From an uncultured Treponema sp. (GTDB lineage: Bacteria; Spirochaetota; Spirochaetia; Treponematales; Treponemataceae): DNA of 5,914 nucleotides. The position numbers were made by a program, and so were the translations under genes. This document shows positions 1 through 5,468 of the stretch, in pieces. Below the pieces are notes generated by a model. It was not told where the DNA came from and made no database searches. It saw nothing but the letters and a program-made list of their open reading frames with translations. Location: contig CAMJAJ010000095.1 in NCBI GenBank assembly GCA_946403565.1, positions 1-5,914 of the forward strand, written 5' to 3'. Each line of letters starts with the position of its first letter. The stretch's first letter is position 1.

Positions 1-1124
1 AGGTATACCGCCGGTATGTTCAGGCTGGAGGCGAGCGCGGTGCGGAAGCGGACCGGGCCGTTGTAGCGGTTGTTGAAGTTGAGCGGCACGTACACCCCGC
101 TGGAACCGAAGTCCTGCTGTATGTCGGGAAGCACCGTGGCGGGCGAAAAGCCTTCCTCAAGTGCGAAGGCGTACAGGAAGGGCTTCATGGAGCTGCCCGG
201 CTGGTTCCTCACGGTGACGCCGTCGATCTGCCCCGAATGTTCGTCATCGTCAAAGGAGGCGTTCCCCGCCCAGGCAAGCACCTCGCCGGTCCGGTTGTCC
301 AGCACGATGGCCGCCCCGTTGTGGATCCGGGAGTCGCGGTATTCCTCCAGCTTCTTCTGTATCAGGAATTCCGCCTGCGCCGTGAGCTCGCTGTCCACCG
401 CAAGCTCCACCGTGGGGGGTATGACCTGCCCCCGCTCCCGGTATACTGCCACGGTATGGTTTACCAGGTGCATGCAGATGGAAGGGTAGCGGAAGCTTTT
501 CTCCGGGGCAAAGTCCGCGGGGCGGCGGGGAATTCCGGCAAGCCGCTCGCACTGCTCGGGGCTGAGCAGCTCCGGCTCGCAGGAAAAGAACGAGCGCGCC
601 GCGCTCCCCACGCCCTCTACCTGATGGCCGAACGGCACCGAGTTCAGGTACAGCTCCAGTATCTCGTCCTTGGACAGCTTCAGCTCCAGGTACACCGCCC
701 GCACGGCCTCGAGGGCCTTGACCGCGAGGTTCACCCTGCCCTTCCTGGGCCAGATGATGCGGGCGAGCTGCATCGTGATCGTCGAAGCCCCGCTGACGAC
801 CCTGCCTGCCTGCCCGTTCTGCACCGCCGCGCGCGCAAGCGAGAACACGTCCACGCCGAAGTGCCTGCGGAAGTTCCGGTCCTCCGCCGCGATGAACGCC
901 TCGATCAGGTCCGGGCCCAGCCTGTCCAGCGGGTAGTATTCCCGGCGCAGCCCCTCCTCCAGCGGCATGACGTAGAGCAGGACGCCGTTCCGGTCGTAGA
1001 AGCGGCTGGAGTACTGCCGGCCCACGAACGAGCGGATGCTTCTGGACGGGATGAGCTTGACGGCAAGGAGGGCCAGCGCGAGCAGCAGGATGCAGGCGAG
1101 CAGGACCCGGAACGGCTTTTTCAT
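1..1124 (-). CDS. pbpC: Penicillin-binding protein 1C, N-terminal part (runs off left edge)
   Basis: Bifunctional class A penicillin-binding protein that polymerises and cross-links peptidoglycan on the outer face of the cytoplasmic membrane. The first 374 codons are visible. Residues 5-25 form a hydrophobic signal anchor after a basic N-terminus (MKKPFR). The glycosyltransferase domain (GT51) follows: EDRNFRRHFGVD at 81-92 with the catalytic Glu81, GASTITMQLAR at 112-122, and KDEILELYLN at 152-161. The transpeptidase domain starts near 240, with the nucleophile in SSMK (Ser311-Lys314) and the second motif SLN at 367-369. The KTG motif would lie outside the window, since PBP1C proteins are about 750-800 residues long. 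The wording RVVSGASTITMQ favours PBP1C over PBP1A or PBP1B, which usually have GGSTLTMQ. The start is the ATG at 1124; no Shine-Dalgarno sequence precedes it, and the promoter places the transcript start at about this ATG. The PBP1C partner, an alpha-2-macroglobulin-like protein, is not visible here. Confidence 0.93.
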   Translation of the reverse strand, partial: MKKPFRVLLACILLLALALLAVKLIPSRSIRSFVGRQYSSRFYDRNGVLLYVMPLEEGLRREYYPLDRLGPDLIEAFIAAEDRNFRRHFGVDVFSLARAAVQNGQAGRVVSGASTITMQLARIIWPRKGRVNLAVKALEAVRAVYLELKLSKDEILELYLNSVPFGHQVEGVGSAARSFFSCEPELLSPEQCERLAGIPRRPADFAPEKSFRYPSICMHLVNHTVAVYRERGQVIPPTVELAVDSELTAQAEFLIQKKLEEYRDSRIHNGAAIVLDNRTGEVLAWAGNASFDDDEHSGQIDGVTVRNQPGSSMKPFLYAFALEEGFSPATVLPDIQQDFGSSGVYVPLNFNNRYNGPVRFRTALASSLNIPAVY

Positions 1125-1130
1125 GGGCCC

Positions 1131-1159
1131 ATTGTAGCACGTTCGCCCCTGTTTGTCAT
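1131..1159 (-). promoter_or_regulatory. pbpC promoter, predicted leaderless
   Basis: On the minus strand, ATGACA (1159-1154, 5 of 6 to TTGACA) is followed by a 17-bp spacer and TACAAT (1136-1131, 5 of 6 to TATAAT), with an extended -10 TGC just before it. The -10 box ends 6 bp before the pbpC ATG, so initiation at the usual 6-8 bp would start the mRNA on or next to the A of the start codon. The six bases between, GGGCCC, contain no ribosome binding site. The prediction rests on sequence only. Confidence 0.68.
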
Positions 1160-1220
1160 AGGCTCCTGGCCCCCCAGATGCGACCCAAATTGGAAACATT
1201 TCTCCCGCCTTGTTCTACTC

Positions 1221-1250
1221 TTGACAGGAATCGAATTTGTCGGATAGGCT
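1221..1250 (+). promoter_or_regulatory. Promoter of the MBL-fold hydrolase gene
   Basis: A perfect -35 box TTGACA (1221-1226) is followed after 18 bp by TAGGCT (1245-1250), a weak -10 that keeps only the TAnnnT positions. Transcription would start at about 1257, immediately at the GGAGGG ribosome binding site, giving a leader of about 11-14 nt. The AT-rich TATATA at 1250-1255 lies too far (23 bp) from the -35 box to be the usual -10 element. The -35 is convincing; the -10 assignment is less so. Confidence 0.5.
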
Positions 1251-1256
1251 ATATAT

Positions 1257-1262
1257 GGAGGG
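1257..1262 (+). promoter_or_regulatory. Ribosome binding site deciding the MBL start
   Basis: GGAGGG lies 5 nt before the ATG at 1268 and 8 nt before the ATG at 1271. It favours a start here over the in-frame ATG at 1178, which lies upstream of the predicted promoter. Confidence 0.7.
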
Positions 1263-1267
1263 CTGCA

Positions 1268-2059
1268 ATGATGAACATTGAAAACAAGGAGCTGTATGTA
1301 AAGGAGCTTGCTCCCCACCTGTACCTGATGGACGAGGCCCACGAGGCCACCGGCTACGTCGTGGTGGGCGAGGACCGGGCATGCGTCATCGACACGATGA
1401 TGGGCTACAACGACATCAAGGCGGCGGTCCGCAGGATAACGAACAAGCCCCTGACGGTCGTGAACACGCACGGCCATCCCGACCATATATACGGAAACGT
1501 CTATTTCGACGAAGCCTACATCCACCCGAACGACATCCCCACCGCAAAGGAGCACATGCAGAACCCTGCCTTTGTCGAATGGTGCGGCATCCGCGAAATC
1601 AAGATGCCGCCGTTCAAGCGGATATGCGGCGGCGACGTGATAAACCTCGGAGGAAAGACGCTCAAGGTGTACGACCTGCCCGGCCACTCCAAGGGCGGAA
1701 TCCTCCTCCTCCTGGAGGAGGACCGCATCCTCTTCACCGGCGACAGCATAAACCACCACCTGTGGATGCAGCTGCCCGGCAGCCTCCCCCTGCCGGAATT
1801 CCTTAAGGAGCTGGACAAGGTGATGTTCCTCGCAAAGGACGCCGACCTCATCCTGCACGGGCATGCGCGGGATTTCGACGACATATCGCTCATGGGCTGC
1901 GTGCGCAGGGGCGTGGAGGAGATCTGCAACGGGCAGACGGACGGCGACACGCCCTACCAGTGGTTCGGCGGGACGGCCTTCCAGCACGCCTTCAGCGTCC
2001 TCCCGGGCCGGCACTACCAGCAGGATGACCACGTCATCTGCTACAACCGCCCGGTCTGA
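1268..2059 (+). CDS. Metallo-beta-lactamase-fold hydrolase, glyoxalase II-like
   Basis: Probably cytosolic metal-dependent hydrolase of 263 residues; no signal peptide or membrane segment is seen. The metal-binding set of the MBL fold is complete: THGHPDH at 67-73 (His68, His70, Asp72, His73), His140 in LPGHS, Asp159 in FTGDS and His197/His199 in LHGHARD. The length and single-domain layout resemble glyoxalase II-like and generic MBL hydrolases rather than true beta-lactamases. The substrate cannot be told from the sequence. The reading frame is open back to 1178, but GGAGGG at 1257-1262 lies 5 nt before the ATG at 1268 and 8 nt before a second ATG at 1271, so the start is one of these two. 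The promoter at 1221-1250 also excludes earlier starts. The gene is transcribed away from pbpC and converges on ecfT with a 7-bp gap. The divergent pbpC could hint at a cell-envelope or amide/thioester substrate, but that is speculation. Confidence 0.88.
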   Translation: MMNIENKELYVKELAPHLYLMDEAHEATGYVVVGEDRACVIDTMMGYNDIKAAVRRITNKPLTVVNTHGHPDHIYGNVYFDEAYIHPNDIPTAKEHMQNPAFVEWCGIREIKMPPFKRICGGDVINLGGKTLKVYDLPGHSKGGILLLLEEDRILFTGDSINHHLWMQLPGSLPLPEFLKELDKVMFLAKDADLILHGHARDFDDISLMGCVRRGVEEICNGQTDGDTPYQWFGGTAFQHAFSVLPGRHYQQDDHVICYNRPV

Positions 2060-2070
2060 GCGCGCCTCAG
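2056..2070. terminator. Short hairpin spanning two convergent stop codons (weak terminator?)
   Basis: CTGAG-CGCGC-CTCAG forms a perfect 5-bp stem with a 5-nt loop. The left arm contains the TGA stop of the MBL gene (2057-2059) and the right arm contains the complement of the TGA stop of ecfT (2067-2069). On the plus strand TTTGT follows at 2071-2075; on the minus strand no T run follows. The stem is short, so it may be a weak plus-strand terminator or only a consequence of two facing TGA stops. I see no stronger terminator between these converging genes. Confidence 0.3.
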
Positions 2071-2900
2071 TTTGTCACAAAGGGATTCCAGAAACGGTTG
2101 CCGTCGCAGTAGGTGACGGCGAGCGCGGCGGCGGCGAACAGGAGGGTCACCGCTATCACGATCCGGTCCGCCTTCCCGAGCCTCCTGGCCGAATACCAGG
2201 TCCTGCCCTTGTGCTTGCCGAATCCGCGCAGCTCCATCGCGTTCGTCACCGAATCGATCTTCTCCATGCTGGTGAACACGAGCGGGAACAGGATGGCCCC
2301 CATGTTCTTGATGCGCGAGAAGAAGTGCGCCCGCGACGACATCTCTATGCCCCGCGCCTCCTGCGCGTTCTTTATCCTGCTGAAGTCCGTCTGCACGTCG
2401 GGGACGTAGCGGAGGGCGATGGCAAGCGAGTAGCTTGCCGTATAGGGCAGGCCGATCCTGTTCAGGCTGGCGGCGAACTCGCTGGGGTTTGTCGAAGTGA
2501 GGAACATGAACACCGACGGCACGATGGAGAAGTATTTCAGAATCAGGTTCAGCTCATAGAAGAGCTGTTCGGCGGTGAAGGTGTAGCGGTCGGTCAGCCT
2601 GAGCAGGTCCGTTCGGGAGCCGTAGATCCTGCAGCCCTCGTAGGGGGAGAAGAGGAACACCGCGATGACGTTCACCGACAGGAAGAGCAGTATGAGGAAG
2701 AAGACGGACCGCACCTGCGACCATTCCGTCCGTGACAGCCGGAACACGACGAGGCTTGCCACGACCATCACGGCGAGCACCCGCGTGTCGTAGGTCAGCA
2801 TGCAGGTGAGCGTCCAGACGATGAAGAACACGAGCTTGGTCAGCCCGCTCAGCCTGTGTATGAGGCAGTCCTTTTCCTTATAGGAGATTATCCTAGCCAT
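2067..2900 (-). CDS. ecfT: ECF transporter transmembrane protein EcfT (CbiQ family)
   Basis: Membrane scaffold (T component) of an energy-coupling-factor importer, 277 residues. It couples ATP hydrolysis by the ABC subunits to movement of the substrate-binding S component. Hydrophobic segments are visible near 21-54, 65-86, 113-136, 153-166 and 245-264. The two cytoplasmic coupling motifs of the family are present as EARG (181-184) and ELRG (223-226). TNPSEFAASLNRIGLP at 137-152 is also typical of CbiQ/EcfT proteins. The ATG at 2900 overlaps the 3' end of the ATPase gene by 8 bp, and a GGGGG stretch a few bases upstream (2904-2910 region) can act as ribosome binding site, so translational coupling is likely. 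It is the last gene of the operon. It belongs to the short CbiQ-type T proteins, as expected for a dedicated system. Confidence 0.93.
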   Translation of the reverse strand: MARIISYKEKDCLIHRLSGLTKLVFFIVWTLTCMLTYDTRVLAVMVVASLVVFRLSRTEWSQVRSVFFLILLFLSVNVIAVFLFSPYEGCRIYGSRTDLLRLTDRYTFTAEQLFYELNLILKYFSIVPSVFMFLTSTNPSEFAASLNRIGLPYTASYSLAIALRYVPDVQTDFSRIKNAQEARGIEMSSRAHFFSRIKNMGAILFPLVFTSMEKIDSVTNAMELRGFGKHKGRTWYSARRLGKADRIVIAVTLLFAAAALAVTYCDGNRFWNPFVTN

Positions 2901-4629
2901 TCGATACCCCCGTATCCTGCGCGCGGAGCCTGCGCTCGTAGTGGATGAAGCGGTCGGTCAGCTGCTCCGGGCTTTCGATGCCGCATCTGACGGCCAGGTC
3001 ATAGAGGCTGGTCCGCTTCAGGCTCGCCGCCTCCGTTATGCGCTCGTCGGTGAGGATCGCGGAGCTTTTCCCGTCGGCGATGACGTGCCCGCCGGAAATG
3101 ACGATCGCCCGGTCGGTGTATTCCAGCATCAGGTGCATGTCGTGGGTAATCATCAGGATCGTGATGCCCAGCTCCCGGTTGAGCGTGCGGAGGAATTCCA
3201 TGATCTCCGTGTAGTGCGCCCAGTCCTGCCCCGCGGTCGGCTCGTCCAATATGAGCAGCTCCGGGTCCATCACGAGGATGGAGGCTATGGTCACCCGCTT
3301 CTTCTGCCCGAAGCTCACCGCGCTCACGGGCCAGTTGCGGTAGGGGTATATGCCGCAGACCTTCAGGGCGCGGGTGACCCGCTCCTTGATCTCGTCCTTG
3401 GGGACTTTCCTGACGGCAAGGCCGAGCGCGACCTCATCCCAGATCATCGTCTTGGAGATCATCTGGTTCTGGTTCTGCAGGACGAATCCGATCTTTTCCC
3501 CGCGCTGCTTGATCGACCACGACGAGATCTCCTCCCCGTTCAGGAGGATCTCGCCCTTGTCCTGCCGGTTGAAGCCGCAGATGAGCGAGGCCGTGGTGGA
3601 CTTGCCCGCGCCGTTCGTCCCGACGATGCTGACCATCTCGCCCTTCTGAATCTTGAAGCCCACGTCCTCCACGGCCCAGGGCAGGTTCCTGTCGTAGCGG
3701 AAGCAGAGGCCCTTCACCTCCAGCGCGGGCGGGGTCTCCGCCTTTACCGGGGGCGGGTCTATCCTCTGGAACCAGGACTGCAGGGCGGCCCGGTAGGGGG
3801 CGAAGTCCATCGTGTCGATATGCCCCGGCCTGTCCTCCGTTTTCAGTCTGCAGCCGGCATATTTCAGCGCGGAGATGTAGAGGGGCTCGCGGATACCCTT
3901 CTGGGGCAGCAGGTCGGAGCAGAGCAGCTGGTCCGCCGTCATGTCCGCCGCAATCTCCCCCTTCTCCACGAGGATGATGCGGTCGACGTGCCTGTACAGC
4001 ACGTCCTCCAGACGGTGCTCGATGATGATGACGGTCTTGCCCTGCTCGCGGTTCAGGCGGTCGATGAGCTCGATGATCTTCTTGCCCGCGGCGGGGTCCA
4101 GATTGGCAAGCGGCTCGTCGAACAGGAAGATCTCCACGTCATCGACGAGGATTCCCGCGAGCGAGACGCGCTGCTTCTGCCCGCCGCTCAGGGCGCCGGG
4201 AACGGAGCCGAGCAGCTGCTCCACGCTGACGGTGCGGGCGGCCTCCAGGACCTTCCGCTTCATCTCCTCCTGGGGTATCTGGTCATTCTCCAGCGCGAAG
4301 GCGATGTCCTCCGCGACGGTCAGGCCGATGAACTGCCCGTCGGTATCCTGCAGGACGGTTCCGACCTGCTTGGACATATTGAAGATGCCCTCCGCCGCCG
4401 GGTTCAGGCCGTTCACGCTGAGCGAGCCTTCAATCTTGCCCGGGAAGGTGGAGGGTATGAGGGCGTTTATGCACTTGGCAATCGTGGACTTGCCGGAGCC
4501 GGAAGCCCCGACGATGAGAACCTTCTCGCCCTTATTTATTGAAAAGCTGATGTGCTTGAGCGTCGGCTGCGCCTGCGTCCGGTAGGTGTAGCTGAAGTCC
4601 TTGAATTCGATGATCGGGGCCGACGGCAT
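2893..4629 (-). CDS. ecfA: Fused double ABC ATPase of an ECF importer (DUF3744/YkoD-like)
   Basis: Energising subunit with two nucleotide-binding domains in one 578-residue chain, equivalent to EcfA plus EcfA'. Domain 1 has Walker A GASGSGKST (41-49), Q-loop Gln94, signature LSGGQ (147-151), Walker B FLFDE (168-172) and switch His205. Domain 2 has Walker A GTNGAGKST (337-345), Q-loop near Gln385, Walker B LILDE (459-463) and switch His496. Its signature is VSFGQ (438-442) instead of LSGGQ, and its D-loop reads AGQD. The segment at about 230-305, including REPLYISALKYAG (247-259), resembles the DUF3744 region seen in fused ATPases paired with UPF0397 proteins. The start at 4629 lies 6 bp after the S-component stop, with GGAAGAG upstream inside that gene. 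The stop overlaps ecfT by 8 bp. The chain is about 90 residues longer than B. subtilis YkoD, as recalled, probably because of the linker and a C-terminal helical tail (about 520-578). Confidence 0.93.
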   Translation of the reverse strand: MPSAPIIEFKDFSYTYRTQAQPTLKHISFSINKGEKVLIVGASGSGKSTIAKCINALIPSTFPGKIEGSLSVNGLNPAAEGIFNMSKQVGTVLQDTDGQFIGLTVAEDIAFALENDQIPQEEMKRKVLEAARTVSVEQLLGSVPGALSGGQKQRVSLAGILVDDVEIFLFDEPLANLDPAAGKKIIELIDRLNREQGKTVIIIEHRLEDVLYRHVDRIILVEKGEIAADMTADQLLCSDLLPQKGIREPLYISALKYAGCRLKTEDRPGHIDTMDFAPYRAALQSWFQRIDPPPVKAETPPALEVKGLCFRYDRNLPWAVEDVGFKIQKGEMVSIVGTNGAGKSTTASLICGFNRQDKGEILLNGEEISSWSIKQRGEKIGFVLQNQNQMISKTMIWDEVALGLAVRKVPKDEIKERVTRALKVCGIYPYRNWPVSAVSFGQKKRVTIASILVMDPELLILDEPTAGQDWAHYTEIMEFLRTLNRELGITILMITHDMHLMLEYTDRAIVISGGHVIADGKSSAILTDERITEAASLKRTSLYDLAVRCGIESPEQLTDRFIHYERRLRAQDTGVSNG

Positions 4630-4635
4630 CTTGCG

Positions 4636-5196
4636 CTACTCTTCCTTCAGCGAGCCGGACTTGGTCTTGACCTTGGAATAGCCGAACGCGAGCAGGGTTC
4701 CGAGGATGGCGACGATGACCAGGTTCGTGATGGCGGCAACGACACCCTGGGCGAAGACCTTGTTGGCCGGCTCCTTGTAGATGAGGATGTCCAGCACGGG
4801 GGCAAAGGCGATCCATGCGATGGCGTTGGCGAGAATCTGGACGACGTTGAAGAGGACTATCTGCTTGCTGCCGAAACCGCCGTTCTCAATGGCATACCTG
4901 CTGGCGAACAGGCCGACCAGAAGGCCGAAGATTGCGTCCGGGACGACCCATGACCACCACACGCTTCCGTAGAAAAGCGCGTCTCCCAGCGCATGGCCGA
5001 TGAAACCGATCGCGAAACCGGCGACCGGGCCGAAGACCGCCGCAAAGAATGCGAGGACGGCGGCGCGTACCTGCAACGCGGTGTTGGGGACAAATCCCAC
5101 CGGAATCTGAACCGTCGTCAGCGCGACGAATATCGCCGCCCCGATTCCTATCGCGACGACCTGACGGATGACCGACTTGCTGCTTTTGCTAGCCAT
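4636..5196 (-). CDS. ECF transporter S component, UPF0397 family
   Basis: Substrate-binding membrane protein of the ECF importer, 186 residues with about five to six hydrophobic segments (12-29, 43-67, 84-98, 113-137, 148-172). Family-typical stretches are AIGIGAAIF (15-23), FGPVAGFAIGFIGHALGD (55-72) and WWSWVVPDAIFGLLVGL (80-96). The small-residue motif GIGAA in the first helix is where S proteins are expected to contact EcfT. Databases commonly label UPF0397 proteins as riboflavin-type S components, but this family is distinct from characterised RibU and I do not treat the substrate as known. The frame is open back to 5241, but AGGAGA at 5205-5210 lies 8 nt before the ATG at 5196 and the predicted transcript starts near 5223, so the upstream ATG would not be in the mRNA. 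It is the first gene of the operon S - double ATPase - T. Confidence 0.9.
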   Translation of the reverse strand: MASKSSKSVIRQVVAIGIGAAIFVALTTVQIPVGFVPNTALQVRAAVLAFFAAVFGPVAGFAIGFIGHALGDALFYGSVWWSWVVPDAIFGLLVGLFASRYAIENGGFGSKQIVLFNVVQILANAIAWIAFAPVLDILIYKEPANKVFAQGVVAAITNLVIVAILGTLLAFGYSKVKTKSGSLKEE

Positions 5197-5204
5197 AACA
5201 ATTC

Positions 5205-5210
5205 TCTCCT
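5205..5210 (-). promoter_or_regulatory. Ribosome binding site of the S-component gene
   Basis: AGGAGA on the minus strand, within AAAGGAGAG, sits 8 nt before the ATG at 5196. It fixes that start and makes the longer reading from 5241 unlikely. Confidence 0.8.
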
Positions 5211-5229
5211 TTGTTCGTAATATGACGGA

Positions 5230-5258
5230 AGTATAGCCCAATATACCTATTAGGTCAA
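5230..5258 (-). promoter_or_regulatory. Promoter of the ECF importer operon
   Basis: On the minus strand TTGACC (5258-5253, 5 of 6) is followed by exactly 17 bp and TATACT (5235-5230, 5 of 6). Transcription is expected to start near 5223, leaving a leader of about 27 nt before the S-component ATG. That is too short for a known riboswitch or T-box. The spacer and the -35 box lie inside or next to the inverted repeat at 5243-5265. Confidence 0.8.
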
Positions 5259-5265
5259 TAGGTAT
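5243..5265. promoter_or_regulatory. Perfect inverted repeat over the -35 box, putative repressor operator
   Basis: ATACCTATT-AGGTC-AATAGGTAT: two 9-bp arms with no mismatch around a 5-bp centre. The centre and part of one arm form the -35 hexamer of the ECF operon promoter (5253-5258), so a bound dimer should block RNA polymerase. A second, nested palindrome ACCTATTAGGT (5245-5255) shares the left arm, giving three ACCTA/TAGGT half-sites in total, two of them as direct repeats 8 bp apart. I do not recognise the motif as belonging to a named regulator. No regulator gene is in the window. Confidence 0.72.
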
Positions 5266-5301
5266 TCACCCCAGGGCTGACCACCACTAGGACACACGGC
5301 A

Positions 5302-5360
5302 GGGCTGGCAGGCAGGCCCGCGACCGAGGCAGACAGACCCGCGGCCGGGGCTGGCAGGCA
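5302..5360. repeat. GC-rich degenerate tandem repeat in the ackA-ECF spacer
   Basis: The 13-mer GGGCTGGCAGGCA occurs at 5302-5314 and again at 5348-5360. Between them two 21-bp units stand head to tail (5311-5331 and 5332-5352), matching at 16 of 21 positions, each with a C-rich core CCCGCG. The repeats lie in the spacer (about 5266-5390) between the ackA terminator and the ECF operator. I see no supported gene or other signal in that spacer. Confidence 0.5.
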
Positions 5361-5390
5361 ACAGCCGCCCTCCCCCGCCGGTTTCCGCAC

Positions 5391-5424
5391 AAAAAAAGCC
5401 CCCGTCCGCAGCGCGGGCAGGGGC
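5391..5424 (-). terminator. Intrinsic terminator of ackA
   Basis: On the minus strand GCCCCTGCCCG (5424-5414), loop CGCTG (5413-5409) and CGGACGGGGGC (5408-5398) form an 11-position stem with one C-A mismatch and one G-U pair, followed by seven T (5397-5391). It begins about 45 bp after the ackA stop and separates ackA from the ECF operon that follows on the same strand. Confidence 0.9.
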
Positions 5425-5468
5425 CTTCTGTCATGCGGCAGGGAAGCACGCAGCTTCCTCTATGCCGC

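Noticed and set aside
250..1140. 296-codon minus-strand frame over the pbpC region
   Set aside because: It is shifted relative to the true pbpC frame, is rich in Ala, Gly, Pro and Arg, and lacks the motifs. The correct frame starts at 1124 and carries the GT51 and transpeptidase motifs.
1188..1213. Small dyads CCAAATTGG and GAAACATTTC between the divergent promoters
   Set aside because: The arms are only 4 bp, which is expected by chance in 143 bp, and neither is repeated elsewhere in the window.
1178..1267. N-terminal extension of the MBL protein by 30 residues
   Set aside because: The extension covers the promoter and ribosome binding site, has no family resemblance, and its ATG at 1178 lies upstream of the TTGACA box.
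1121..2032. 303-codon minus-strand frame opposite the MBL gene, and the 336-codon plus-strand frame at 237-1247
   Set aside because: Both are antisense to genes with complete active-site motifs and show only compositionally biased translations.
2941..4542. 533-codon open frame on the plus strand opposite the fused ATPase gene
   Set aside because: It lies antisense to an ABC ATPase with all motifs intact. Its translation is low-complexity, rich in Asp, Leu, Val and Arg, as expected from the complementary frame of GC-rich DNA, with no recognisable domain.
5197..5223. Possible riboswitch in the leader of the ECF operon
   Set aside because: The predicted leader is about 27 nt and holds only a ribosome binding site, too short for any vitamin riboswitch. 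The regulatory signal is the palindrome at the promoter.
5255..5449. 64-codon Cys-rich minus-strand frame with CxxC pairs
   Set aside because: It runs through the ackA terminator, the degenerate repeats and the ECF operator, and I see no ribosome binding site that would make it a gene.
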